This document shows positions 1 through 6,050 of a DNA stretch of 10,449 nucleotides, one piece after another (position 1 is the first letter of the stretch; every line of letters starts with the position of its first letter). The translations under genes and the position numbers were made by a program. Under the pieces are notes generated by a model. It was not told where the DNA came from, did not search any database, and saw only the letters and a list, made by a program, of their open reading frames with translations. Source of the DNA: Thermoflexales bacterium (GTDB lineage Bacteria; Chloroflexota; Anaerolineae; Fen-1058); NCBI GenBank assembly GCA_016931085.1, contig JAFGFO010000239.1:1-10449 (forward strand). Direction: 5' to 3'.

Positions 1-1640
1 AAGACGCCGTTCTGCACCCAGCGCACGAACAATTCCGGCGACGGCGCATGGCCGCCAAACCCGCCCACGTCGTGCCCCGTGTTCGGCGCGCCGGATAACG
101 ACAAGCCCAACCCCATCGGAATGTTGTATGTGAGCGTTTCCCAATTTGAAACGTTATCGCCCGACCAGGTTTGGGCGTAGCGCTGAATGCCGGGACAACC
201 CGAGCGTGAAATCAAATAAGGGCGCTCATCGGGCCGGCACTCTTTTTGCGCTTCATACGAGGCGCGCGTCATGAGCAGCGTTTGCAGGGGCCGCGCGTGC
301 GAAATCCGAAACGGCTCCCCAAAGCCGGCGCAGCGCGCGTCGTCGTCCCAGAGCTCAAACTCGTTATTGTCGTTCCAGGTTGAAACGATGCCAACCTCCA
401 AAAGCTGCTCGCGCACGTTTCGCTTCCACCACTCACGCGTCCGCGGGTTGGTAAAATCGAGATACGAGGCCGGCCCGCCCCAGAAGGCGACAATCTCCGG
501 CGCATCACGGTCGGCTTGTTGGATGAATCCGCCAAAGGCAGCCACCTCGGCGTAACGGGGGTGCGTCAACAACAAGGCGGGTTTGATATTGGACGTTAGC
601 TTGATGCCGGCGCGCCCAAAATTTTCCACCATCGCTTTCGGATCGGGAATTCGATTTCGATCCCAGGTGAACACATTGCGCTTTCCGTTTTCATCGAGCG
701 TGTAACCGGAGGATAGGTGGAATAAATCGCATGGAATGTGGTGTTCGTCACACAATTCGATGAAACGCTGGAGTTGCGCGTGCGCATCGGGCGCTTCGGT
801 GTACGACATCGTCGAGCCAAGATAGCCGAGCGACCAGCGCGGCGGCAAGATCGGACGGCCGGTGAGCGCGGAGAATTTTTCGACGACCTGCTCGAGGCTG
901 GGACCGTAGATCAAGTAATAGTCGATATCGCCGTCGTCGGCCTGGTAGTAGCGATAAGGCCTATGATAAGCGTCCAGCTCGCCGCCCATCTCAAACACGC
1001 TCGTCGCCAGGTTGTCGTAGAACAGCCCATAGGCTGTTTGCGTGTCGGGGACGAAGGTGATGTAAAACGGAAAATGCTTGTACAACGGATCGGTTTTTTC
1101 GGCGTCGTAGCCGAACGCATCGAGATTGAGCATCCGCATCCGCCGGCCAACCTTGTCCAGCTCGCCGCCGCGCTCGCCAAAGCCGAAATAATGCTCGTCC
1201 GCGTGATGTTCCAAATAATGCCACACGCCGGCGCCGGCGCGGTCGTAGACGTAGGCTCGCCCGGCGAGATCGGAGGCGATGGAATGGCCGCCAGCGTCAA
1301 ACCAGTTGATCGCAAAACTGCCAAGCGAAATCTCTAGCCGCAATTGCCGGGTCCGCACCTGAATCGAGCCATCTTGGATCGTGTGCTCGAACGCCGGCAA
1401 TGGAAACGGCGAAAGGTCGTCGCGCCAACGGCCTTCGCACGGGACATCGCCCTCCTTGCCAACCACCAGCCACGTGCGTGGAAAACGGGGCTGGCCGTTG
1501 GGGAACATCTGCACGCGGACCAGATCGTCGGCCAGCACGCTGAGCTGGAAGCGCTCGCCGCGCTCCCCAGAAAATGCAAGCGTTGACGATGTGAGTGAAC
1601 TGTCTTCCAAACGGACATTAGCGGGATTGGTTATACGCAT
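1..1640 (-). CDS. Glycoside hydrolase family 31 enzyme (alpha-glucosidase/alpha-xylosidase type), 3' end beyond window
   Basis: A continuous frame runs from ATG at 1640 to the left edge (546 codons, no stop), so the C-terminus is missing. The ATG has AGGAG eight bases upstream (1649-1653). There is no signal peptide, so the enzyme is probably cytoplasmic and hydrolyses an imported alpha-linked oligosaccharide. Domain order fits GH31: an N-terminal beta-sandwich with the FGFGERGGELDK stretch (about residues 150-165), then the catalytic barrel. The nucleophile motif is WNDNNEFELW with Asp424 as the expected nucleophile, and TWSGDN supplies the expected acid/base at Asp495; both are inferred from family alignment knowledge. 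The WNDNNE form differs from the WxDMNE of classical alpha-glucosidases, so substrate (glucoside, xyloside or other) cannot be called. It follows the two permease genes on the same strand, 78 bases after the second one, which supports a catabolic role in the same operon. Confidence 0.93.
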   Translation of the reverse strand, partial: MRITNPANVRLEDSSLTSSTLAFSGERGERFQLSVLADDLVRVQMFPNGQPRFPRTWLVVGKEGDVPCEGRWRDDLSPFPLPAFEHTIQDGSIQVRTRQLRLEISLGSFAINWFDAGGHSIASDLAGRAYVYDRAGAGVWHYLEHHADEHYFGFGERGGELDKVGRRMRMLNLDAFGYDAEKTDPLYKHFPFYITFVPDTQTAYGLFYDNLATSVFEMGGELDAYHRPYRYYQADDGDIDYYLIYGPSLEQVVEKFSALTGRPILPPRWSLGYLGSTMSYTEAPDAHAQLQRFIELCDEHHIPCDLFHLSSGYTLDENGKRNVFTWDRNRIPDPKAMVENFGRAGIKLTSNIKPALLLTHPRYAEVAAFGGFIQQADRDAPEIVAFWGGPASYLDFTNPRTREWWKRNVREQLLEVGIVSTWNDNNEFELWDDDARCAGFGEPFRISHARPLQTLLMTRASYEAQKECRPDERPYLISRSGCPGIQRYAQTWSGDNVSNWETLTYNIPMGLGLSLSGAPNTGHDVGGFGGHAPSPELFVRWVQNGV

Positions 1641-1674
1641 AGAGGGTGCTCCTAAGAAAATAAGTTGCAGGTTA

Positions 1675-1710
1675 AAGGCTGAAGGTACACGTCGTATAAC
1701 CTTCAACCTT
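1675..1710 (-). promoter_or_regulatory. Intercistronic mRNA hairpin between MalG-type permease and GH31 genes
   Basis: Arms 1675-1686 and 1699-1710 form a 12-bp stem with a 12-base loop. In the operon mRNA the arms read AAGGTTGAAGGT and ACCTTCAGCCTT, so the single non-Watson-Crick position is a U-G pair; in the opposite transcript it would be a C-A mismatch. No U-run follows, so a Rho-independent terminator is unlikely. It may act as an mRNA stability or processing element that sets the level of the hydrolase relative to the transporter. The function is inferred. Confidence 0.55.
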
Positions 1711-1718
1711 CTGAGTCA

Positions 1719-2573
1719 TCATCCTTTCAAGCCTGTAGTCGCAATGCCTTGAACCAGGTACCGTTGGAACGCAACGAAGATGACAAAGACCGGCACCAAC
1801 GACAAGGCCGACATGGCAAAGATCTCGCCCCAGGGAGTGCTGGCGGAAGGATCAGCGAACGACCGCAACGCCAGCGAGATGGTATAAAGTTTCGGTGCGT
1901 TCAAATACACCAGGGGAAGCAAAAAGTCTTCCCACGACCAATAGAACGAAAAGATCGCCGACGTAATCATCGCGGGTTTGATCAGGGGCAAGATAATTCG
2001 GAAAAAGATACCGACGCGACCGCACCCGTCAATTTCCGCCGCTTCGTCCAATTCTCTGGGGATACCCCGAATGAACTGCATGATCAGAAAAATAAAGAAG
2101 GCTTGCCCGCAGAACTTGGGGAGCAGCAAAGGATAGAACGTGTTAATCAGTTTGAGCTTGCTGAACATGATGTACTGCGGAATGATCTGAACCTGGATCG
2201 GCAGCATCAGCGTCATCAACATGCACGTAAACCAAAAACCTCGGCCCAAGAATCGGATGCGGCTGAATCCGTAGGCGACGACGGCGGAAGAGAGTACGGC
2301 GCCAATCGTTCCCACGCCAGCATAGATGAACGAATTGAGATAGAATGTGGAAAAGGTAATCCCGCCAAAACCTGCCCAGCCGTCGATGTAATTCTCGAAC
2401 GTAAACCCTTTGGGAATCAACGACCCGATATTCGTCCAAATCTCCGAGGGGCCTTTGAACGAACTAGCAAATAGCCACAACACCGGATAGATCATCACAA
2501 AACCAAAGCCAATGACCGCCGTGTGGTAGATCACCGTACGGAGGGGATCTCTTTGTTTCCTTTTCTGGGCCAT
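1719..2573 (-). CDS. Carbohydrate ABC transporter permease, MalG/UgpE type (CUT1 family)
   Basis: Inner-membrane permease of 284 residues, the usual size for MalG-like proteins. It has about six hydrophobic segments, starting near residue 18 (HTAVIGFGFVMIYPVLW). The cytoplasmic EAA loop that docks on the ATPase reads EAAEIDGCG from Glu177, followed by ILPLIKP. The start at 2573 (MAQKRKQ) was chosen over an in-frame ATG at 2609 because a strong AAGGAAGGAG lies a few bases upstream, and because 2609 would sit inside the preceding gene. The stop of the upstream permease (2576-2578) is only two bases away, and that gene's last codons form the ribosome-binding site, so the two permeases are probably translationally coupled and made 1:1. 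It would pair with the MalF-type neighbour and an ATPase encoded elsewhere, probably a shared MsmK/MalK-like one. Confidence 0.95.
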   Translation of the reverse strand: MAQKRKQRDPLRTVIYHTAVIGFGFVMIYPVLWLFASSFKGPSEIWTNIGSLIPKGFTFENYIDGWAGFGGITFSTFYLNSFIYAGVGTIGAVLSSAVVAYGFSRIRFLGRGFWFTCMLMTLMLPIQVQIIPQYIMFSKLKLINTFYPLLLPKFCGQAFFIFLIMQFIRGIPRELDEAAEIDGCGRVGIFFRIILPLIKPAMITSAIFSFYWSWEDFLLPLVYLNAPKLYTISLALRSFADPSASTPWGEIFAMSALSLVPVFVIFVAFQRYLVQGIATTGLKG

Positions 2574-2575
2574 AT

Positions 2576-3547
2576 CTATTCTCCTTCCTTCGATTCGTAA
2601 AACACCCATGCCGAGGATGACTTGAAAACCAGGGCCGTAAAGAATGCCACGACCAACAACAGGAGCCAGGCCATCGCCGAAGCATAGCCCATTTGGAAAT
2701 CACTAAACGCTCTGGTGTAGAGATAAAGCGCGTAGAACAGCGTCGAGTCCAAGGGGCCCCCACTGGTCACGATGAACGCTTGCGTAAAGACCATAAAGCC
2801 GCTGATGGTCTGCATGACCAGGTTAAACAAAATGACTGGCGAAAGCATCGGCAGTGTGATTTCGATAAACTTGCCCCATGCTCCGGCGCCGTCGATCTCG
2901 GCGGCTTCGTACAATTCAGTCGGAATTTGCCGCAATCCCGCCAAGAAGATCAACATGGGAGAGCCAAACTGCCAGACGGCTAAAATGATCAGTGTCCAGA
3001 TCGCGGTTTCCGGATTGCCGAGCCAGGTCACCGGCTGAATGCCAAATAGCGCGGTCAGGGCGTTGACGATGCCCTCGCGACCGAAAATCTGTCGCCACAT
3101 CACCGCTACAGCCACGCTCCCACCCACTACCGATGGCGCGTAGTAAATGGCCCGGTAGACGCTAACCCCTTTGCGCCAGGTATTCAAGAGCATTGCCACC
3201 GCCATCGCGCAAAGCAGCCGCAAGGGCACTGCGATCGTGACAAAGAAAAAAGTCGCTCGGACCGCCTTCCAGAACCTGGGGTCAGCGAAGAACATTCTTC
3301 GAAAATTCGCCCAGCCCGCCCAGGTCGGCGCGGTCAAGATATCATAATCGGTGAAGGCCAAATATAAGGAGGCCAAAATAGGAACAAGCGTGAAGGCAAA
3401 AAAACCGATCAGCCACGGCGCGATGAACAAATATCCGACTAGACTGTCCTGCCGCGCGCCGCTCTTTCTCAGCCGGCGCGCCCCCCACTTGGGGGCAATC
3501 TGTCTTTTTTCGGTGCCACTAACAGCGATGGGCTTGGTGTCAATCAT
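2576..3547 (-). CDS. Carbohydrate ABC transporter permease, MalF/UgpA type (CUT1 family)
   Basis: First permease of the sugar transporter, 323 residues from the chosen ATG (MIDTKPIAVSG). A basic cytoplasmic N-tail of about 40 residues precedes the first membrane segment (GYLFIAPWLIGFFAF). There are about six hydrophobic segments, and the ATPase-docking loop reads EAAEIDGAG from Glu214, followed by TLPMLSP. The frame is open further to a GTG at 3613, but that codon lies in the loop of a strong RNA hairpin (3589-3635) and would add an unusual 22-residue extension, so ATG 3547 is preferred. A modest GAGG precedes it. The gene lies 121 bases after the binding-protein gene and two bases before the second permease. 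The substrate is unknown; the adjacent GH31 enzyme suggests an alpha-linked oligosaccharide. Confidence 0.93.
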   Translation of the reverse strand: MIDTKPIAVSGTEKRQIAPKWGARRLRKSGARQDSLVGYLFIAPWLIGFFAFTLVPILASLYLAFTDYDILTAPTWAGWANFRRMFFADPRFWKAVRATFFFVTIAVPLRLLCAMAVAMLLNTWRKGVSVYRAIYYAPSVVGGSVAVAVMWRQIFGREGIVNALTALFGIQPVTWLGNPETAIWTLIILAVWQFGSPMLIFLAGLRQIPTELYEAAEIDGAGAWGKFIEITLPMLSPVILFNLVMQTISGFMVFTQAFIVTSGGPLDSTLFYALYLYTRAFSDFQMGYASAMAWLLLLVVAFFTALVFKSSSAWVFYESKEGE

Positions 3548-3588
3548 GAATTGCCTCGCTTGAAGGTTGCCATTTTTCTCGACCAGGT

Positions 3589-3635
3589 GGAGGACGTAAC
3601 GACGGGCTGACACCCAGCCGGTCGCTACGCCCTCC
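3589..3635 (-). promoter_or_regulatory. Strong intercistronic mRNA hairpin after the binding-protein gene
   Basis: Arms 3589-3609 and 3615-3635 (21 bases each, 5-base loop) pair at 20 of 21 positions in the operon mRNA: 18 Watson-Crick, two G-U and one C-C mismatch. In the antisense direction both G-U pairs would be A-C mismatches, so the structure is better as sense RNA. It sits between the stop of the binding-protein gene and the start of the first permease and lacks a following U-run. By analogy with the malE-malF intergenic structures of enteric bacteria, it may protect the upstream mRNA from 3' exonucleases, so that the binding protein is made in excess over the permeases. That role is inferred. 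Confidence 0.72.
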
Positions 3636-3668
3636 CAACATTCCTTTGCCGTACGTCAGAATGCTACA

Positions 3669-5045
3669 TCACTTTTTATTCTTAGCCAAAATGGTAGTGG
3701 CTTGTTCCCGCAAGGTGGCCACCCCCTCTTCCGGCGTGATCTTGCCGTACGCCACTGGGTCCACGACCTGTGGATACCAGACATTTTTGACAATGTCCGT
3801 ATGTCCAGGCGGATCGGCAGGGGGCACGGGTTGAACATCCTTGCCCACACGATCGATGTAGTTGAACATCTCGAGTTGCGATTTACCCAACTGGGGTTTC
3901 AACGCATCGCGCACTTTGGACGAAACCGGGACGCCGCGCTCTGCCATCAGGATTTCATTGCATTCGACGGAATTGGTGAACCAGTCAATGAACGCCGTGG
4001 CTTCTTTGGGGTGCTTGGAATGCGATGTAACACTGAGGAACTGGCCTGGCTTGAGATAGTTAGCGGACTTGCCGCCCACCACTCTTGGCAACGGGACCAT
4101 GACAAAGTTGCGCGTGTCACCAGCCGCCTTCCAAACTGCGATGATCTGGTTACTCCATACATAGGACATCGCGGCTTTCCCGGTTATCATGGGCTGGACT
4201 TCAATCCCTTTCGTGAGCGTATCATATTCGCTCAGTTCAACGTCGCGGGAAGGGATCGCGCCGGCTTTGATTAACCGCAAGAGCATCGCGAAATAGTCTG
4301 CCAGGACCTTGTCGTCCGCATATCCTAACGCGGCGCCGTCGGGAGCATACCGCCAGGTACCCGCGGATAGATAGAGTGCGCCCCAATGTTGCTCATCCCA
4401 CAAGCTGGCGCCATCGCCCAAGATGTTCAGTTTGTCGTGCAAAGCCATAGCGATTTTTTCATAGTCAGCCAACGTCCAGTTGCCTGCTGGCAGGTCAACG
4501 CCGGCCGCTTTGAAAGCATCGACGTCCAAAGCAATCGCCATCGAGTTTGCGCCGATATTGACGCCCATCAGGTTGCCGTTGACGCGGCCTCCATCCAGAT
4601 ACGATGGCGATACATCGGCAAAGTTGAGGACACCGCTCTTGGCATAGTCGTCGAGTGGGGCAAGCAATCCACGATTAGTCCAATCGCTAATGTAGGCATA
4701 GTCTTGCTGCATGATATCCGGCAAATTGCCGCCGGCAGCCATCGTGGTCAATTTGGTCCAGTAGTCATTCCAACCGGAAAATTCATAGGTGATCTTGACG
4801 TTGGGGTGTTGCTTCTCGTACAATTCGATCGCCTTGATGGTGCGGTCATGCCGATCCTGCGAGCCCCACCAGGCCATCCGCAACTCGACCGGCTCGGCGG
4901 CCTTGGTTGGCTCGGCGGCTTGTGTCGATGGAACTGCAGTGGGCGGCACGGGCGTCGAGGCTGGCGCGCCGCAGGCGGCAACCAGCGATAATAAGATCAC
5001 TGCGGTTATGAGCAGCGCTAGCGCTTTCAAACTTGGTGCGTTCAT
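3669..5045 (-). CDS. Extracellular sugar-binding lipoprotein, ABC family 1 (CUT1)
   Basis: Substrate-binding protein of 458 residues that captures a sugar outside the membrane and delivers it to the two permeases encoded downstream. It begins with a hydrophobic signal peptide and a lipobox LVAAC, with Cys25 as the expected lipidated residue. A flexible Ala/Pro/Thr-rich linker follows to about residue 52, a style common in Chloroflexota lipoproteins. The mature domain starts at VELRMAWWG and shows family-1 features: YEKQHPNVKITYE near the N-terminus, GGNLPDIMQQD, and GKAAMSYVWSN in the second lobe. ATG 5045 has AAAGGAG at good spacing. It is first in the operon, and a hairpin behind it may raise its expression. 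Homology to MalE/UgpB-type proteins is clear; the ligand cannot be read from the sequence. Confidence 0.96.
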   Translation of the reverse strand: MNAPSLKALALLITAVILLSLVAACGAPASTPVPPTAVPSTQAAEPTKAAEPVELRMAWWGSQDRHDRTIKAIELYEKQHPNVKITYEFSGWNDYWTKLTTMAAGGNLPDIMQQDYAYISDWTNRGLLAPLDDYAKSGVLNFADVSPSYLDGGRVNGNLMGVNIGANSMAIALDVDAFKAAGVDLPAGNWTLADYEKIAMALHDKLNILGDGASLWDEQHWGALYLSAGTWRYAPDGAALGYADDKVLADYFAMLLRLIKAGAIPSRDVELSEYDTLTKGIEVQPMITGKAAMSYVWSNQIIAVWKAAGDTRNFVMVPLPRVVGGKSANYLKPGQFLSVTSHSKHPKEATAFIDWFTNSVECNEILMAERGVPVSSKVRDALKPQLGKSQLEMFNYIDRVGKDVQPVPPADPPGHTDIVKNVWYPQVVDPVAYGKITPEEGVATLREQATTILAKNKK

Positions 5046-5122
5046 GATTCTTTTCTCCTTTGGTTAGTTTTGGATTTGGATTGCACACATAGATAAATTC
5101 AAGCCATCAAATTTTTCTCTCG

Positions 5123-5175
5123 TCACCTCCTTTCCGAGCCGGAGCGTAGGCCCATAACTGGTGGGACGCAGGCTC
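5123..5175 (-). promoter_or_regulatory. Leader hairpin abutting a perfect anti-Shine-Dalgarno complement
   Basis: In the leader of the sugar operon a stem-loop (5136-5175) forms from GAGCC/GGCUC, GCGU/ACGC and CCCA/UGGG, with small bulges and the 7-base loop CCAGUUA. Two bases after it comes AAAGGAGGTGA (5133 down to 5123), a full complement of the usual 16S rRNA 3' end. No start codon lies at normal spacing from it: GTG is fused to it, TTG is 15 bases away, and ATG-GCT-TGA is 18 bases away. The real gene start is about 78 bases further on with its own ribosome-binding site. It could be a ribosome standby site, the remnant of a leader peptide, or an RNA regulator. The structure was found by eye only. 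Confidence 0.4.
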
Positions 5176-5260
5176 TCGCGTTTCATTTGATCGTAAAACC
5201 TCATCTCAAGAATCAGTTGGTTTACCGCACAAATCCCGCTTTCTCGCTATCGTGCATCGC

Positions 5261-5287
5261 TTATCGATTATATATTATCGATAATCG
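5261..5287. promoter_or_regulatory. Palindromic operator-like site over the sugar-operon start point
   Basis: ATTATCGATAAT (5274-5285) is a perfect 12-bp palindrome, and a second near-palindrome TTATCGATTA lies at 5261-5270, with centres 14 bp apart. CGATTAT (5265-5271) and ATAATCG (5281-5287) also form a wider inverted repeat. The cluster begins two bases after the -10 hexamer and covers the expected start point, the classic place for a repressor. A central CpG in an AT-rich palindrome resembles LacI-family operators of sugar genes, but no regulator gene is in the window, so the binding protein is unknown. Confidence 0.5.
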
Positions 5288-5288
5288 A

Positions 5289-5317
5289 ATTGTAATACAG
5301 TTTGCTTGCTTTGTCAA
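5289..5317 (-). promoter_or_regulatory. Sigma-70-type promoter of the sugar-uptake operon
   Basis: On the minus strand, TTGACA (5317-5312) and TACAAT (5294-5289) are separated by exactly 17 bases. This is a perfect -35 and a 5/6 -10 for a housekeeping sigma factor. The start would fall near 5282, giving a leader of about 240 bases before the binding-protein ATG. The palindromic site immediately downstream suggests repression of this promoter. Confidence 0.7.
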
Positions 5318-5375
5318 GCGCTGCAACATTCTGACATTCGGTAGGTGGGGAGTTTCCGTCCATCCACTTGATGTC

Positions 5376-5404
5376 ATTATAGCGGATGGCGCGTGTTTTG
5401 TCTG
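5376..5404 (-). promoter_or_regulatory. Possible outward promoter at the left end of the inverted-repeat element
   Basis: Reading leftward out of the left inverted repeat, CAGACA (5404-5399) is followed after exactly 17 bases by a perfect TATAAT (5381-5376). The -35 lies in the repeat and the -10 outside it, so the promoter may be a fusion created by insertion. It would give the sugar operon a second start about 95 bases upstream of the TTGACA promoter and outside the operator-like site. The -35 is only a 4/6 match. Confidence 0.5.
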
Positions 5405-5444
5405 TAGGAAAGTGGAGACAATTTTGTAGGAAAACAGAGACAAT
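5393..5444 (+). repeat. Left terminal inverted repeat
   Basis: It begins GTGTTTTGTCTGTAGGAAAG and contains two direct units with TGTAGGAAA starting at 5403 and 5425 (22-bp period), each ending in GAGACAA. A third, decayed unit (TTTGTAC) may begin near 5445. It matches the right repeat in inverse orientation except at four positions. Confidence 0.85.
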
Positions 5445-5599
5445 TTGTACGAGCGGGTTGTATTGACCTTCTTATGGCAGCATGGCTTTGGCCAAGAGAA
5501 AGGCGAGGATGGGCACTCCGCTGTGAGTGACCGTTCTCGCTTGTGTATCGGAATGGAACAAGCTCTATACAACAAAAGTTTCCCATTTCTTTTCTGGGA

Positions 5600-5616
5600 C
5601 ACAGATGAACACAGGT
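5600..5616 (+). repeat. Inner inverted repeat, left arm
   Basis: CACAGATGAACACAGGT here and its reverse complement at 5774-5790 match at 16 of 17 positions. Together they flank a 157-bp core that holds two further hairpins. The sequence resembles widespread CACAGATxxACACAG intergenic repeats seen in several environmental phyla; that likeness is from memory. Confidence 0.6.
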
Positions 5617-5651
5617 TTTACGGATTTTGGGTCTTGGGGAATTGCCGTGGT

Positions 5652-5704
5652 GTAGGGGCAGACCTATGTGTCCGCCCTGGGCGAACACGTAGGTTCGCCC
5701 CTAC
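5652..5704. repeat. Large GC-rich palindromic repeat (REP-like hairpin)
   Basis: Arms 5652-5677 and 5679-5704 match at 22 of 26 positions with a one-base centre. Both arms start or end with GTAGGGGC/GCCCCTAC and carry CGCCC at the tip. Such a near-uninterrupted palindrome would extrude as a cruciform or fold into a long RNA hairpin. It resembles dispersed palindromic intergenic repeats common in Chloroflexota and cyanobacteria, here lodged inside the larger element. Confidence 0.75.
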
Positions 5705-5752
5705 CCTGTCGGGTCACCACGCGAAATCCCAAAGAGCCCGGATTTTTATATC

Positions 5753-5770
5753 GGGCTATTCCGATAGCCC
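5753..5770. repeat. Small perfect hairpin GGGCTAT-TCCG-ATAGCCC
   Basis: A 7-bp perfect stem with a TCCG loop lies in the core of the element, between the large palindrome and the right inner arm. No U-run follows on either strand, so it is not an obvious terminator. Confidence 0.6.
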
Positions 5771-5773
5771 ATT

Positions 5774-5790
5774 ACCTGTGTTCATCCGTG
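5774..5790 (-). repeat. Inner inverted repeat, right arm
   Basis: The reverse complement of this arm is CACGGATGAACACAGGT, one base different from the left arm at 5600-5616. A related CTGTGTTCAT also occurs shortly after it (about 5801-5810), so this motif is present more than once in the element. Confidence 0.6.
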
Positions 5791-5926
5791 CGCGAAGCGT
5801 CTGTGTTCATATTAAAGAGGACACGGCGAGTCGAACTTTTGTGTACAAGTCGATTTGTTAGGGAAGAAAAAAGCCAAGTGGTTCACCAAGCAGCGCTTAT
5901 TGGATCGCGCGGCGGATATCCGACCA

Positions 5927-5942
5927 CCGGACTCTAGTCCGG
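5927..5942. repeat. Perfect palindrome CCGGACT-ct-AGTCCGG
   Basis: A 7-bp perfect inverted repeat with a two-base centre lies about 40 bases inside the right terminal repeat. Its role is unknown; it may be another small dispersed repeat or a protein-binding site. Confidence 0.55.
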
Positions 5943-5981
5943 CAAGAATAACAGATAGATATGTGCCTGACGATTCTGATG

Positions 5982-6033
5982 ATTGTCTTCATTTTCCTAC
6001 AAATTTGTCTCCACTTTCCTACAGACAAAACAC
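5982..6033 (-). repeat. Right terminal inverted repeat
   Basis: Inverse copy of the left repeat, with TTGTCT units starting at 5983 and 6005, again 22 bp apart. The outer unit directly abuts the outward CAGACA hexamer at 6022-6027. Confidence 0.85.
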
Positions 6034-6050
6034 AAGCTATATGCTATCAT
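6022..6050 (+). promoter_or_regulatory. Possible outward promoter at the right end of the element, for the sensor-kinase gene
   Basis: CAGACA (6022-6027) lies in the terminal repeat, and TATCAT (6045-6050, 5/6 match) lies outside it, 17 bases apart. This mirrors the arrangement at the left end. The start would fall near 6057, leaving a leader of about 90 bases before the kinase ATG at 6146. No better promoter was seen for that gene. Confidence 0.5.

Larger units (their letters stand above)
5393..6033. mobile_element. Probable non-autonomous mobile element (641 bp) with 52-bp terminal inverted repeats
   Basis: The segment is bounded by inverted repeats matching at 48 of 52 positions, the outermost 29 bases being identical. 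It encodes no recognisable transposase: the short frames inside show no family motif and are interrupted by palindromes. Both ends hold two direct copies of a roughly 20-bp unit, with an outward -35-like hexamer in the outer part. Multiple repeats at the ends and outward -35 signals are known from IS21-family elements, so an IS21-like derivative is possible, but the family is not established. No target-site duplication is evident at the repeat ends, and similarity weakly continues outward to the -10 hexamers, so the borders are uncertain. The alternative is a duplicated regulatory array between divergent genes. Confidence 0.6.

Noticed and set aside
738..1337. A 199-codon plus-strand open frame
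   Set aside because: It is antisense to the GH31 reading frame, which continues unbroken to the left edge with both catalytic motifs.
1749..2474. A 241-codon plus-strand open frame
   Set aside because: It is antisense to the MalG-type permease, is highly charged with no domain, and reflects the hydrophobic codons on the other strand.
2574..2609. ATG at 2609 as start of the MalG-type permease
   Set aside because: It overlaps the end of the upstream permease and lacks a ribosome-binding site, while ATG 2573 has AAGGAAGGAG.
3548..3613. GTG at 3613 as start of the MalF-type permease
   Set aside because: The codon sits in the loop of the strong hairpin 3589-3635, with the only SD-like stretch inside the stem; ATG 3547 gives a normal length and N-tail.
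5123..5282. T-box or other known riboswitch in the sugar-operon leader
   Set aside because: No T-box AGGGTGGNACCGCG motif or other known aptamer core was seen; only a simple bulged hairpin is supported.
5403..5446. CRISPR array suggested by repeated TGTAGGAAA units
   Set aside because: There are only two good units per end with no spacer-sized gaps, and the units are arranged as inverted ends of one segment.
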